Assembly (NCBI RefSeq): GCF_014898055.3
Contig: NW_023604295.1
Coordinates: 141,390,676-141,454,675, forward strand
DNA: 64,000 nucleotides
Source: Talpa occidentalis
Lineage: Eukaryota; Chordata; Mammalia; Eulipotyphla; Talpidae
Direction of reading: 5' to 3'
Numbering within the stretch: the first letter of the stretch is position 1; every line of letters starts with the position of its first letter. The notes under the pieces are model-generated. The model was not told the origin of the DNA and made no database searches. It saw nothing but the letters and a program-made list of their open reading frames with translations. Positions 11,564 to 23,436 of the stretch are shown one piece after another. The translations under genes were made by a program, and so were the position numbers.

Positions 11564-12623
11564 TATATAACCATTGAGTATCTGCAGAAGGATTCTAGCC
11601 CAAAATAGACATAATAAAATTAGAAATATCTATATTTTAAATAAAAGGCTAAAGAATATATGCATGTATATATGCTTCCTGGCTAATGAACCTGGGCATG
11701 AGGCTTTCATAAAGAAAGAGTGTTGAATTTGGTAATTGTCTCTTTACTTTCAAAATTAGAAACAAAATCACACATCCACATCATGGTGATATATATGTAA
11801 AGCATTCATGGATCAAAGAGGAAAAACAATTTTAAGGAAATGTTACAGAATCATTTTTATAATTGATCTTTTTTCAGGAAGGGTATTTTCCCTAATAACC
11901 AGCAATTCTAATTTTGACTATTATTTTTTTGAGGATAGAATGGATTTACAAGGTGGTCCATCATATTCTTTCAAGATTACAATCACTTGATAACATTTAT
12001 TCAAGCATCATTATCGCCTTTCTCCCACCATTGACTTTATTTGAATTTTTGTAGAAAGTAAGAGGTTTAATTAAGGATTTGTGGTTAAATTGCTCAGGTT
12101 TTCTCATCTTGTGGTTTTTGAATGAAACAGAATAGCTAAGAATAAATTTGAAAGCATTAATCAGAGTTATTCTTTATTTTGTCTTTATTTTTGTTTCAAT
12201 GTTCATTGTTTCTAAGTTCAATATAGAAATAACTGATAAATGAAATTTATGTAAATATAAAAGCTGAAAAGGGCAAGGGAATGGATTGTTGTAATACTGC
12301 TTTATTTTGTGCAATTCTTTTTTATAATTAAAAAATGTGTCTGTGCAAACAATCTAAAATGGAAGATTTACTATTATATTTACCTTCTATTTATTTCCAT
12401 GTTTTTATGCTAATGGCTCTGCAATATGTGCTTTTTTTCATTCTTTAAAAGAGACAAATTATTCAGATTTATTTTTCAACTGAGAATTTTAAAGCCACAA
12501 ACTTCATATTAAAAAGGATTTATCTTTTCTCATTCTAGAGAATTGATATTCAACAGTTAATTTTTCTTTCTCCTTTGTTTGTTAGTGATAAATAATAAAG
12601 ATCAAGATTTGAAGTAGTATACA
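11564..12623. other. AT-rich unassigned sequence
   Basis: No gene or repeat is recognised. The text is very AT-rich, with many T-runs. Confidence 0.4.
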
Positions 12624-12876
12624 TTTTTTTAAAGTTTATTATTTTTATTTATTTGTACATACAAGAACTGGGGTATAGGCCAGAGGTACAGAGAGGATTC
12701 CCCAGAGATAGAGTGAGGAGCAGAACAGGCAAATTTACTGAAATACACTGCTGAGGGGAGCAGCAGGTGAGACAGAAGAGGTCTGCTGTGCCATGTGGGT
12801 CACCTCCCTGGCTGGGGATCAAACTCATGGTGCAGCAGCAGCAGATAGCTTCATAGTGCTGCCACCAGGGAGGCCC
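12624..12876 (-). mobile_element. tRNA-derived SINE, Rhin-1-like, group A
   Basis: Antisense orientation: a T-rich tail, then 'tacaagaactggggtatagg', the core, and an end at 'gccaccagggaggccc'. Only a weak target-site duplication is visible (agtatacat on the left, agtacat on the right). About 30 bp of the tRNA-like head is missing compared with full copies. Confidence 0.92.
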
Positions 12877-12879
12877 AGT

Positions 12880-13435
12880 ACATGTAATTTTGAGAAATTG
12901 GTTCAGGCAGTTGGGAACTTGACATGTGCAAGCTCTGCAGTGTGAGCCACAGGCTGGAGATCCCCAGAGGAGGTGCACTGAAGGGACAGAGGCCATCTGC
13001 TGGCACAGTCCCTCCTTACTCAGTGAGGGTCAGTTGTGTTCTGTCAAGGCCTTCAACTGATTGGACGAGGCCCACCCACTTGAGGAAGAGTAACTTGTTT
13101 TATCAGCATCCACTGATTTAAATGATAATCTCATGTAAGATTAACACGTTCACAGAAATGTCTAGAGCCATGTTTGACCCACTCTCTGAGCACCATAGCC
13201 CCTCCACGTGGACACATGCAGTTAACCACCACAATGAGCAGAGCACATTTCCTGCACAATATATCTCTTTATCAGACCCATGTATTCTACATACGCAACA
13301 GTCTACATATACAGTGCTCTTTTCTGCTTTCCCAGGTATGTTATGTGTTTTTTTTTTCCTTATGAAGGACTATTAATGTTATTACTACTAATAACTGCTG
13401 TCATTCTAAATTATTACAACTGCAACAGCTGCTAG
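12880..13435. other. Unassigned sequence
   Basis: No recognised element. Overlapping frames of 63-84 codons at 13,122-13,376 have no known domain. Confidence 0.4.
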
Positions 13436-13439
13436 TGGG

Positions 13440-13685
13440 AAGCAATGGCTAAACACCTTCTATGTGTTTGGCAGTGAACCATGGGTTTTCCTACATATTT
13501 ACTCTTTAATATTCACACAAAACAGGGAGGTAGTTGTAAATGTTTATTTAGTAAGCAAGGGACTTGAGGCTGAGACATAGCAGGTTCAAGGACCCATCTC
13601 AGGCCTTATGGCTATCAGTGGACAAGCTGGCTTGTGACTCCTGATCTGTTGTATTTCCCTATGTTCTACCACCTGCCTTAATTAA
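13440..13685 (-). repeat. MIR SINE, antisense
   Basis: The order of motifs follows an antisense MIR: 'caccttctatgtgtttggca', 'tttactctttaatattcaca', 'aggtagttgtaaatgttta', 'gacttgaggctgagaca', then a 'ctatcagtggacaagctgg' block. It is diverged and has no TSDs. Confidence 0.65.
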
Positions 13686-13689
13686 TTTA

Positions 13690-14630
13690 AGCCATGGTTG
13701 TCTTATATACTGCATGGTCGTCATTCAGCCATTAGGTCTTTGCCGTGACAAGAGCGTTTTAAATTAAAGAAACAGCCGTTAAGTTAGCTGCATGAGCTGG
13801 TTTCGTCACCAAAAGCTCCTTAATCAAATATTACCATGAGAGTTCCTATGCTAGTCCCCTGTGCTTTTATTAAAACTAGACCTTTCTTTGGTATTGTTTG
13901 AAGAATGATCCTGACAGAGGAATATTAAGCATATTCATAATTTTTGCCCCCCCTTTTGTCTCACCATCTATAAATCAATGGGAGATGATTTTTGGGGGGG
14001 ATTTAGATTTGAATTACGTGGTAAAGACACTCAAGATCAAGCTGAGGGATTTGGGTTGGGTTTTATTAAAAATAGATGATGTTGTGTACTCAAAGAAATG
14101 ACCATGCAGGAGCCCCAAGGCCAGGAACCATCTGTTATGCCCCAGGGTGCTGCCTTCCTTCCCTGAGTCTCCTCAAGCTCTTACTGATGTCCCCTGACAT
14201 CCCAGCGATGGCTTATGTCTCCATGGTTACATCCAAGCCATGCTTCTTGATCACAGCAAGCGTTCCACTGGATCAAGATTGCTGTCCTTCTGTAACAGAT
14301 CTATGGGCTTTGAAAATGGCATTCCCTTTTGAGAACACAGTTTAGAATATCCTTAGCAGTATGTCCATCTCTCTTGGCAGTGATCAATAAGGAACAACAC
14401 TCAGAACTCTATCTAACCTGTTGTCAGAACAATCCCAGAGACACTTGTATGGGACCATTTTTGCAATTTGCAGCTTTCCAGGGTCAGGTACACAGAGCAT
14501 GGAAGAAAGAGGTAGCAAGCACTCACGTGCTTCTAGAGTTTTGCATTCTGACACAGCCTGGTTCCTTTGCTTTTAAATCCCCCTTCAATAATTCCTAAGT
14601 TTTTTTCCTACATTTTGATAGTTTTTTTTT
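13690..14630. other. Unassigned sequence
   Basis: Moderately GC-richer text at 14,100-14,600 holds several 77-89 codon frames on the plus strand, none with recognisable domains. I cannot assign it to a repeat family. Confidence 0.35.
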
Positions 14631-14683
14631 ATTTTATTTTTTTTATTTTTTTTTTTTTGGGTTGGACAAATCATTCACTTGAT

Positions 14684-14950
14684 TTTTTTTTTAAGATTTA
14701 TTTATGTATGCATACAAGAGCTGGGGTACAGGCCAGAGGTGTGGGGGATGAGAGGATTCACCAGAGACAGAGTGGGGAGCAGAACAGGCAGACAGACTGA
14801 AATACACTGCTGAGGGGAGCAGCAGGTGAGTCAGGAGACGTCTGCTGTGCCATGTGGGTAGCTCCCTGTTTGGGGATCAAAATTGTGCTGCAGTGGCTGC
14901 AGATGGCTTCATAGATTGTGTATTAACCCCTTGCACCACCCGGAAGGCCC
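14684..14950 (-). mobile_element. tRNA-derived SINE, Rhin-1-like, group A
   Basis: Antisense group A copy: tail 'aagatttatttatgtatgc', then 'ctggggtacaggccagagg', the core and the tRNA-like end 'gcaccacccggaaggccc'. The short match cacttgat/cacttcat at the two edges may be the TSD. A separate T-rich tract lies just upstream at about 14,618-14,659. Confidence 0.93.
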
Positions 14951-14954
14951 CACT

Positions 14955-15685
14955 TCATTCTGATATGGTCTCATAACACTTTGGCTATAACCCAAGGTAG
15001 AGGACATATAGCTTTCATTAAAAGAATTCTTATTTTTAAATGCTTTGCTGTCTTTTTTTGGTTACTGTTTTCTTTTAAATAAATCTAAATTCCACAAAAT
15101 ATTAACTTATCCATCTGTAACTTTTCTGTAAGCATTTATAAAAATGTTATACTTGATCTCATTGTGGAAACATGACCAAAATGACCCAAACATGGAATGA
15201 AAAATACAATTTCAAGCCTGAAAACGTTCTGTGACTCCTAAATCCAATTCCAGCATGTTTCTGGTGATTCACTCTGACAAGCTACTTAATATTTTAAGTC
15301 TTAGTTCTGTACGCAGCACTCTGCTTAGTAGATAACAGAGACCAATCGTTACTACTATTATTTTAACAATCATTTTTCCTTCTAGTAGGTAACTTCACCT
15401 CTGAGAATTTATTACAGAATCAGAGAAGTATAAGCTGTCTTCTCTGTAGGAGCTTATAATCATGCAAATCATTTAGTTCTCCTTCCTCAATTTAGCAATG
15501 ATGCATTGGATTTAGAGAAAGCATAATGGGATATGCTTACTGTGTGAGGAGGGGCCTTACCTTGTTAGGTGCCATGTGGCTCAGGGACAGTGGTGTACTC
15601 TGTCACTCTTGGTTTACATGCTGAACCTCATAATTGTGTATGTAATTGATATAGAAGAGGGTTGTACTATGTATGATAGACAGAT
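14955..15685. other. AT-rich unassigned sequence
   Basis: No gene or repeat is recognised. Confidence 0.4.
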
Positions 15686-15689
15686 TGTA

Positions 15690-15816
15690 CTATATTTGAC
15701 AGTATCTCTGGATGTTCAAGCGGAGTAGCACACCAATCCCCACTTGTCACCATGAGACATGTCCAAATGTCCCCTATGGGGGAAAGTTACCCTGATTGAG
15801 AATCACTCTCCTAAAT
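15690..15816 (-). mobile_element. MER5A-like hAT-Charlie MITE fragment
   Basis: The text 'gtccaaatgtcccctatgg' followed by 'gaaagttaccctgattgaga' and 'atcactctc' is the antisense of the left end of MER5A, a non-autonomous hAT-Charlie DNA transposon that was mobile early in mammalian evolution. Left of it, 'ccacttgtcaccatgagaca' and 'tctctggatgttcaagc' continue the consensus order. The terminal inverted repeat is degraded and no transposase is expected. Confidence 0.85.
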
Positions 15817-15819
15817 AAA

Positions 15820-16630
15820 GATTATGCTTATTTCTCTTCTTCATCCAATACTAGGATGTATTTTCCAGTACTCTTCCTGGACTTGCTCTGATTCCTTCTC
15901 AATTTCTCACTTGTACAACTAACACAAATATTGAGAATAAAATGCAAGGGGAGTTTCGATGTTCATTCTGGAATCAAGACTCCACAAGGGGACTGGTTCA
16001 ATGACTATGGGCCCATAAGCATAAAAAGGCCTTGCAGTGTTTTCAAATGGTCACTGTTTCATACCACATCCCCCACAACACATCATTAATAAACAACCCA
16101 ATAGTTAAAAGCAGAACGAGTGGTCAACTTGTGTTTAGAAGGTGTTAAAATAGACCTGAAAATAACAGAAACTATGCTATTTTTTTTTTTACTGGAGTAT
16201 AAGAAATTATTAGTTAAAAACATTAAACTTTTTTCTCTTTGACAATCAAATTGTCAACCAGACAATTATTACCAACAAGTCTCACCTCTGAAAGTTGACC
16301 ATACAAAGGAAATTATTAGAATATGGAAGGATTTTTTTTATTATGTGCTATTGTAGAGAACGGACATCAGAGATTACATTCCTAATCTATCCCCAACTCC
16401 AGTGGTGCAAGAGGGTATAATGTATCCACTTTTGTTCAGTCTATTTTAAGCACCCAAGTTTGAGGATAAAGAAATTAATGGGGTTTCCAGTAGTTCTAAC
16501 TCACCCTCTGGGAGTAACCCATGCTGGGAGAACCTGGCTCATTATAGATGATTTTGTAGCATCAGTCATGCTATGAGATGACAAAGCTTTGTAAGACAAA
16601 TATTATGGGTCAATCTTCAGAGACTAGCAT
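15820..16630. other. Unassigned sequence
   Basis: No recognised element; AT-rich with a short T-run near 16,181. Confidence 0.4.
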
Positions 16631-16633
16631 GCC

Positions 16634-16815
16634 ATGCAGCCAGCAATCCTCATTGGCAGAACAAAACTGAAAGTCCTTAATGAATTCTGTTTCCGCGGCA
16701 GCATACTCTCAAATGATGCACTAATAGCGAAAGAGCTAGAAATTCATACCAAGAAACCAACATGCCTTTTGGCAAGCTGGAGATCAGGGTCTGGTGCTGG
16801 GGTTTCAAACATTCT
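16634..16815 (+). pseudogene. Relic of an RTE-like LINE reverse transcriptase C-terminal region
   Basis: Frame +2 (starting at 16,634) reads FCFRGSILSNDALIAKELEI at residues 18-37. This resembles the 'F.YLGS.iS.D..id.EI' motif that follows the catalytic core in RTE-clade LINE reverse transcriptases. The similarity continues in another frame from about 16,759 as NMPFGKLEIRVWCWGFK, matching the next family motif ('A/F-G-K/R-L..RVW'). One frameshift therefore separates two consecutive motifs. The piece is short and non-functional. An old mammalian RTE such as MamRTE1 is the likely source, but the exact family is inferred. Confidence 0.55.
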
Positions 16816-19633
16816 AAAGGAGAATGAGCAGGAGAGCCAGGCAAAATCCTTGTGCAAACTCTCCAGGCTGTCAGGTAGGAATCTGAGAGCAGCAACTTGA
16901 ACATGAGAAATTTGTTTTTCTTCAAATGTAATTAGAGGTTAGTTGGTGTAACGATGAAGAGGACTCTAAAAGGGTAATGACTGTCAGGGGCCGGCCATAG
17001 TCACATTTTAGGGGATATAATTCTACTTTATGAGTCAATGTCTCTACTATATCAAACTTGGCAATTTAAGATGTGGCAGAATTTAAGACAATTAGCATAA
17101 TAGGAGGGTTACCAGATGTCCTTGATTGCATGGGAATGAACCTGTATTTTGTATTTCTCTTTTTGGAAGGTAACCACATTACAGACTTTCTCAGAATGAA
17201 TCATGTAGATCATGGTGTAAATCACCCGGAATATCAGGAAATCAGAGATTTAAGTGGTATAGGTAGAACATCTGGGGACATGAGAATATCCATGTTGTCT
17301 GTAAGGTTGAATTTATTTGAGGTACTGCTTTCTTATAAATACAGTTGTTCAGGGCTATGTTTCCCACTCAGTTTTCTAAAACTTTGGCAAATACATTCAA
17401 AACTTAGAACCCTGGCTTTCCCCCCCATAGATTCTTTAGTTTTACTCAAATCTTGTACATTGTTTCTTATCTTACATTTCTATTTTTCATTCATCAGAAA
17501 ACTTAGTTTCCCACATTTTTTCTCCCACTGTTTTTTGGAATCAAAGGAAAGATTATGAAAAGGGAGAAAGTGATTTCAGACTTTGTTCCCTAAAAATCTG
17601 GAGGTTTCACAAAGATGGTGCCTGAGCTGCGTGTGGGATGGGACCACAGGGAGAGGAAACAGCTTTAGGGTCCCCATTCAAACTTCTGGGACAGCAATTT
17701 CCAAATACCTCATTAAGAAAGCTTTCTGCAACCATCCATATCTCAGCAATGCTAGACTCTACAATGCTATGGGGTGGAATATATGACAATAGAAAAACAA
17801 TCACACAGAAAAACAAAGTAGGGAGAGCATCTAGTGCTACTAAGTATTTCCATGGAGCAAGGTGATTAAAAAAAATACATTGTACAAATGGGTAAGCATG
17901 TATCTCTACTGTGAAGCCAAAAAATCTTAGATACCATTGTCTAAAATGATTTCTCTTTTGTTGCCCCAAATTTTCTATGGCTAAAAAATTATTTTAAAGA
18001 AAAAATATTATTTTTAATCATGAAGTTATTTTGACTGGATATAACTTTATTCTTTCATAACATAAAAATTATACTTTGTATATATAAGTGAAATTAATGT
18101 TAAAATTAAATAAATTTATAACAAGACATTTTAAAGATCTGTCCTACCTTAATACAAATAGGGTTAAGGTGTAATAGGATATGATGTCAAAATATCAATG
18201 CTTTTTAGTGACAATAACATACTGTAGGGCATGGGTTATTAATTATTTTTATCCAAATATCCTTCCTTCTTGAGGAAATGATTGCCTCCCAAATGTGTGT
18301 GTTGCAGATATGATGAAAGTTTATTTCTTAAGTTGATTGTAAAAATCTTCTTACATTTTCTTGTGAAAAATATTGCTTTTGCTGAATCCAAATTGTATGT
18401 TTTTTTAAAAATCTTAGCATAGTAGAAATACACATAGAGAAATAGTTTGGACTGTCAGCTTTTGACTACTCAAAAGAGAATCTTATTAAACAATTAACAT
18501 GTTTCTAATTTTCCATTAAATGTTAACTTATATAGTGAATAAAGCAAGAGATATATTGTTAAGATACAGTTTTTTTTTAAATTAACATTGAGCACATTAC
18601 TGAAGAAAGATTTTCAAAGTTACCTTGTAATCTTAATAACAATTTAGTAGCAAAAAAGAATTATTAGACAAATACACTGGAAATACATACTTATAATGAA
18701 ATGATAGTTAAGTCCAAGTCAATTGGAATACATTTTTGTAAAAATATTGCTTGTAAAAGTAAAATTTGTTGTTTAGAAATGTATTTTCAGATGACTTTAT
18801 TTATGATTATGTATGTGTAATTCAAACTGTATTATGTTTCTTTCTGTGTTTGGCAACATCCAACCTTGAAAAGTAAAATTAGAATTTAAGAAATGATGCA
18901 AGAAAAAGACTTCTCCAATAATATTTGCCCCAGTGAGCTGGGTAATTCTTGTAAATTGGTCTTCTGGCCTGAGTGATTTAGATAATTACTTAAGTTCACA
19001 ATTTCAGGTTGAATATTGAGATACTACTCAATATCAGGGACATGATGGTAAATGGCTGGTTTCATTGTTTCTGCAGGAAATTGATCAAATATTGTGTAAA
19101 ATAGTCTATTTGACTCATGTATTGTTATCATATAATTGGTAATTGTTCAGAAGCAGTGTCTCTCTAATTTAATTACATCTTTTTCCTATTGTTATTTCCA
19201 AATATTTGATGGATTAAGAAAGATTTGTTCGACAATGAGAATTTTCAATAAGCATTACAACATGTCTCTCGTCAATATGAAACTCAAAATATTCTTTATT
19301 CACTCAACATGAGCCAATGATCAGAACACCTATAAACCTTAGGGGGAGACACAAATACATTCTTTCCTGTGATGAGGAGAGGATGTTTTTGCTTTTCTGT
19401 AATTGAAATTTTCCTTTTTCTTTTTTAGTAGTATTTTTAACTTATGGTGTACACTGAAAACTACTTTTCACTTCCCTTTTGTAGTTTTTAATTCATGAAA
19501 ATAAACTAAAGCTGGGAGATTATAGTTATAATATTTCTTATTTATGAACAGAAAAGAATCTTATTAGCTATTGCAATTTAGTCTTTATTGTATTTTAAAT
19601 TAACATATTCATGTTTTTGTGACTTTTTAACAG

Positions 19634-19688
19634 GCAATAACTTCAAGTTCTTGTGGTGGATATAGATTTCTGCTGCACAGAAATAACA
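19634..19688 (+). other. Candidate 55-nt exon, speculative
   Basis: A pyrimidine-rich tract with a consensus acceptor ends at 'gactttttaacag' (19,621-19,633). After 55 nt a donor-like 'aca|gtaagt' follows at 19,686-19,694. Of the three frames only the first is open and gives 18 codons (AITSSSCGGYRFLLHRNN). I do not recognise the peptide. Splice-like pairs occur by chance at this spacing, so this is a hint only. Confidence 0.15.
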
Positions 19689-20125
19689 GTAAGTGCTTAT
19701 GTATATGTAATAACTTTTAAAGACCTACAACATCTCAATGTTTAGCTACTATGCTTTAATGCATGAACAAGTCAATATGATTATTTAAATTCAGTCTGCC
19801 ATTTTATAATTTTGATAAAGTTTATTCACTCTAATGCTATTTCCCATGGGATTTTAATAGATTAATGTTTGGCCATTAAAATAATGAAGAAAAATGAACT
19901 ATAGCCAATTCTTTCCATTGTGTCCAGGGTGTTTATATAAATTTCACATATGCATTTACAACATTGATTATCTTTTTAATTAGCTGATATACTGGGTCTC
20001 ACTTTTCTGTGGTCTCTGATGTTTGTCAAATTTTGGATTGGGGGGGCATTTGTTTTACATTAATATCTTCTTTTGGAAAAACTCAGATGTGTCTTTTGTA
20101 ATGTGACATTTTTGAAGTTGTTTTC

Positions 20126-20141
20126 ATGCAAATATGAGTCA
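20126..20141 (+). promoter_or_regulatory. Octamer next to AP-1-like site, candidate only
   Basis: ATGCAAAT (20,126-20,133, POU-factor octamer) is followed after one base by TGAGTCA (20,135-20,141, AP-1 consensus). It lies in the repeat-poor block. Sequence alone cannot show function. Confidence 0.2.
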
Positions 20142-21429
20142 ATACTCTTGCATTAATCTCACAGTGGGTGTGAGAGTGACAGCTTTCTCCAAATTGGAGT
20201 TAAATCCTAAAGTAGGAAGGAGCAATGTCACTTTCTCTGGAATATATTTTCATAGTGGTTTGAATCTGTGTTTATTTCAGCTGTGAACATAAGTAACTTT
20301 TGTTTTACCTGTTTTCCCGGGTTATGGTGTGCCTTCATTTTCATTAGTGTAATTATTTGGGAATTATCTCTATTTTAGAATGAACAGGGGAATATAAGCC
20401 TGCTGCAGGCTCTGTGTGTGTCCAGAAATTAAAGTAATTTAAGATATGAGGTTTAAAATGGAAACTGTACTTTGAGGGAAAAGATGTAATTCACTGCCAG
20501 AGGTAGCTATCTCTCAGAAACTTCTAGAGAGCAAAACATGACCTCCAGATTCTGAATTCTTGATTTTCTTATCTATTCAGTGTCCTGGTATTTAATCTGC
20601 TTAGGAAGGTTTCTTGGTGCTGCCCGACCTGGGCTGTGTGTTGGCTGCTCCTCTTTACTGAAAACCACTTCTTGATTCAGCAGTGAAGCTTTTGGCAAAA
20701 CTCCCACCCATTGGTCTTCAGTGTGACACAGCCCCTATAGGCCATTGCAGTGTCTTCCTTGTTAGTTCATAGAATACCTAATGATTGTGCTTATAAAATG
20801 CCTTCAAGTCTCATGTAGAGATACGTTGTATTATAAAAGACATTTTCTATTGGGAGGATTGCAACTCTGCTTATTTATTAATAGAGTTATAGATAAAAGG
20901 CTTTGGTGAATGAACTTTTGATTTTCAGAAAATGATAACTAGCTTGGTGATATCCTAAACATGATATAAAATTATTCATAAATAACTCAAGTGACTGCTC
21001 ATCCCACTGTGAATAAGGAAGAGGAGAAACGCCCTCATAGATGAAAAGTGTGAAAGTGTTCATTTCCTTTTAAGTGAGACCACATATTTATAAATATCAT
21101 TATATACTGTTCAAACTCCTTTTGCCTTAGATGTTCCTAGTATATATTTTTTAATTTTCAAATCATGCTTATATTTACTAGGAATAATCAGATATAAATG
21201 AGTGTATAAATAAATATATATACTTATGCAAATACATTATTTTTCATACCTACTTATGTATATACATACACATGTCAGAGAAGTCATCTTTTCTTACGGT
21301 CTGCAATTGGGAAATTTGAATATACATACAGAATATTATTCAATTTTGAATTATTCTATTTTTTATTTTATCTCTAAATCCTGTCTTGGTCTGAACTTAT
21401 TCTGTCATGTATTCATATGTGTGTACTTC

Positions 21430-21726
21430 TCCGGTAACTAGATGTATAGTAACGGGCGTTGAGGATGTGGGGCAGAAAATAAAGATCCTGTCTTCTAACC
21501 ACAGGCACTGGAGAAGGTGTCAGATTCAACAATTAATAAGAAACTCAATCCATTGTGGCAGGGGTTATAGACAGCAGGATGCTATGATTTAAAAGCAGAG
21601 AATGAGTACTCAGCTAATCCTGAAGGGCTCAGGAAACATTTTTTGGAGAAGGTAGAAGGTATTTTGTCAACCATAATAGGCATATGTAACTGAGATGGTG
21701 ATGGTGGTGGTGGATGTATTTGTGAT

Positions 21727-21762
<36 letters not shown>

Positions 21763-22330
21763 CAAAGTACGTACAGGGGTAAAGAACACAGTTTACAAAG
21801 AAAAGGCTGTAGGAATCATTGCTGTCTATGAATGGAGGACTGCATGCAGTCTGTGGCAAGATGAAGGGAGCAGGAGAACATTACATGCTTAGACAGCATC
21901 TAGTAAATGTTGTAGTGTGGCAGGAAATGAGAATTAGAGCATCAGATTACATCTATAGCTGTGCTGAGGAGCTTGCATTTTGTCCAATTCCCACCCCTAC
22001 CCCCTTGAAAACAAAAAAGAACCCCAATGGATTTTACAACAGTAAAGAACTTTGGAGGTGTATTTTGGAATAGATGCAATAGACCAATAGAATTGCAATT
22101 TTGAAGAAGAAGGACTAGAAGAGAGAGAGAGAGGTAGACATGGAGATAGGAACACCACTTAGTAGTTAATAGTGTTAGTAGTTAGTAGACTTGTCAAAGG
22201 AATTGGCTATGTGGGGAGAGTAAAAGACTTGAAAAGCTCCAGAACTGACCAGTGGAGACCAGGTTATTTATGTGAAGTTTTCATCCAGGCTGTGGAAGTG
22301 AACCTATGGGATGATTATTGATTGGAAGGG
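21430..22330 (-). mobile_element. L2-like LINE, antisense, diverged
   Basis: Phrases such as 'gggctcaggaaacatttttt', 'gaggagcttgcattttgtcc' and 'ggtagacatggagatagg' follow the order of the antisense L2-type consensus I remember (an 'aggcctc..gaggaggtgaca' block, a 'ggccttgtaggcc' block, later G-rich text). Identity is low. A (TG)n array lies inside. Confidence 0.45.
21728..21757. repeat. (TG)n microsatellite
   Basis: About fifteen TG units, preceded by a short GGT/GAT-rich stretch at 21,695-21,716. Read on the minus strand it gives a run of alternating Thr-His codons in an otherwise meaningless frame. Confidence 0.97.
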
Positions 22331-22339
22331 CCATGACAA

Positions 22340-22992
22340 TGGCAATAGGCTAAAGGGGAAAAATGGCTTAATGTAAAATAAATAGTTGTAAGTGAAGAAA
22401 GATCTAATTCAATTTAATGCACTAGACTCCCTCTCTTATTCCTGGTTGGAGGTACCAGGAGTAATTTTGGAGCCCAGTTCAAAACCCATGTTGAACCAGT
22501 TGGCGGTAGTGGTTATGCGTAATGACCCATGGTCCATAAACTTGCCAAATTTTCCACTGGTGTCGTGTGGGTACTAAATTTAATTAAGGTTAAATGAAAT
22601 TAAAAATGCAGTTCCTCAGTTGCACTTAACATATTTCAAGTGTTCAAAAGCCAAATCTTAATGGGCAACACAGATACTGCCAGAATTCATATAGGATACT
22701 TTTAAGAGCACTGATAAAAGAATGCCATTTTGAACCACAAAATTAAATTTATAATTAAATATATGTTGGCATTTATATCTTTCTAACACTTTTAGAAGTA
22801 GAGACACTAATCATATTATTATTTCATAACTATACTGGTAAATAATATCTAAATTTTAATTGGTATCTATTTTAAATACTCAGATTTACAATTCAAATGT
22901 TTTTAGTTTCCATCAATGAGAGGCATAACTCTGGCCCTTACAGAACTGACAGAGTCCATGGTAACAGATCAAAAGGGTCACTATGAAGCAAG
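22340..22992. other. Unassigned sequence
   Basis: No recognised gene or repeat. Confidence 0.4.
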
Positions 22993-22997
22993 ACAAT

Positions 22998-23431
22998 TGT
23001 AGGGGCAGGACGGCCCACTGAGCAGGTTTTCTATGATCCAGCAGACCGGGTAAAGAAGGAGAGCCCTGGAGCCCTCGGTGGGTTTTGCAGGCTTTTATTG
23101 GGATTTACCAGATACATGGCAGGCAGGGGTGCTGGGGGGCCAGGAGGCTGGCAGGCCTCCCAGCCCCCAGCAAATCTTCACTCTTTCTGGGCTCTCTGGC
23201 CTTCTCTGGTGGTCTCTGCTTCTCTGTTGTGTTCATTCTCTCAGCTTCTGCTGGTGTCCCCATGACGGCGCCCTTAAAAGCCCAGGCTGAGCCCAGGTGA
23301 TCCCATCTACCTAAGCCCACACCCTACTCCAGGTGCCCACCATCAGGCATGCATTCGGGACCACAGGGTTTCATCATCTATCCTAATGGTGGGAGGGCAG
23401 AAAAGCCTGATACTTACTACCTTACCCTACA
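22998..23431 (-). mobile_element. Solo LTR of an endogenous retrovirus (434 bp)
   Basis: The element begins TGTAGGGG, ends CCCTACA, and has an exact 5-bp target-site duplication (acaat at 22,993-22,997 and 23,432-23,436). The minus strand is the coding orientation: AATAAA lies at 23,094-23,099 on that strand, and a TATA-like TTTTAAGGGCGCC at 23,267-23,279 lies upstream of it. This gives a U3-R-U5 layout. No gag, pol or env sequence adjoins it, so it is a solo LTR, probably left by recombination between two LTRs. A second copy of the family lies at 62,664-63,082. Confidence 0.93.
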
Positions 23432-23436
23432 ACAAT

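Larger units (their letters stand above)
16820..21425. other. Repeat-poor AT-rich block, no gene assigned
   Basis: About 4.6 kb without any SINE, LTR or L1 piece I can recognise. The 161-codon frame at 17,073-17,558 is the longest in the window but has no known domain and a composition like translated AT-rich noncoding DNA. The absence of young insertions could reflect constraint or chance. One exon-like signal and one pair of transcription-factor-like sites inside it are listed separately. Confidence 0.4.

Noticed and set aside
17073..17558. The longest open frame in the window (161 codons, plus strand)
   Set aside because: The composition matches translated AT-rich noncoding DNA, and there are no domain motifs, splice support or promoter. 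A frame of this length is expected by chance in 64 kb.
21629..21859. A frame with alternating Thr-His and poly-His
   Set aside because: It is the (TG)n microsatellite and GGT/GAT repeat read on the minus strand.
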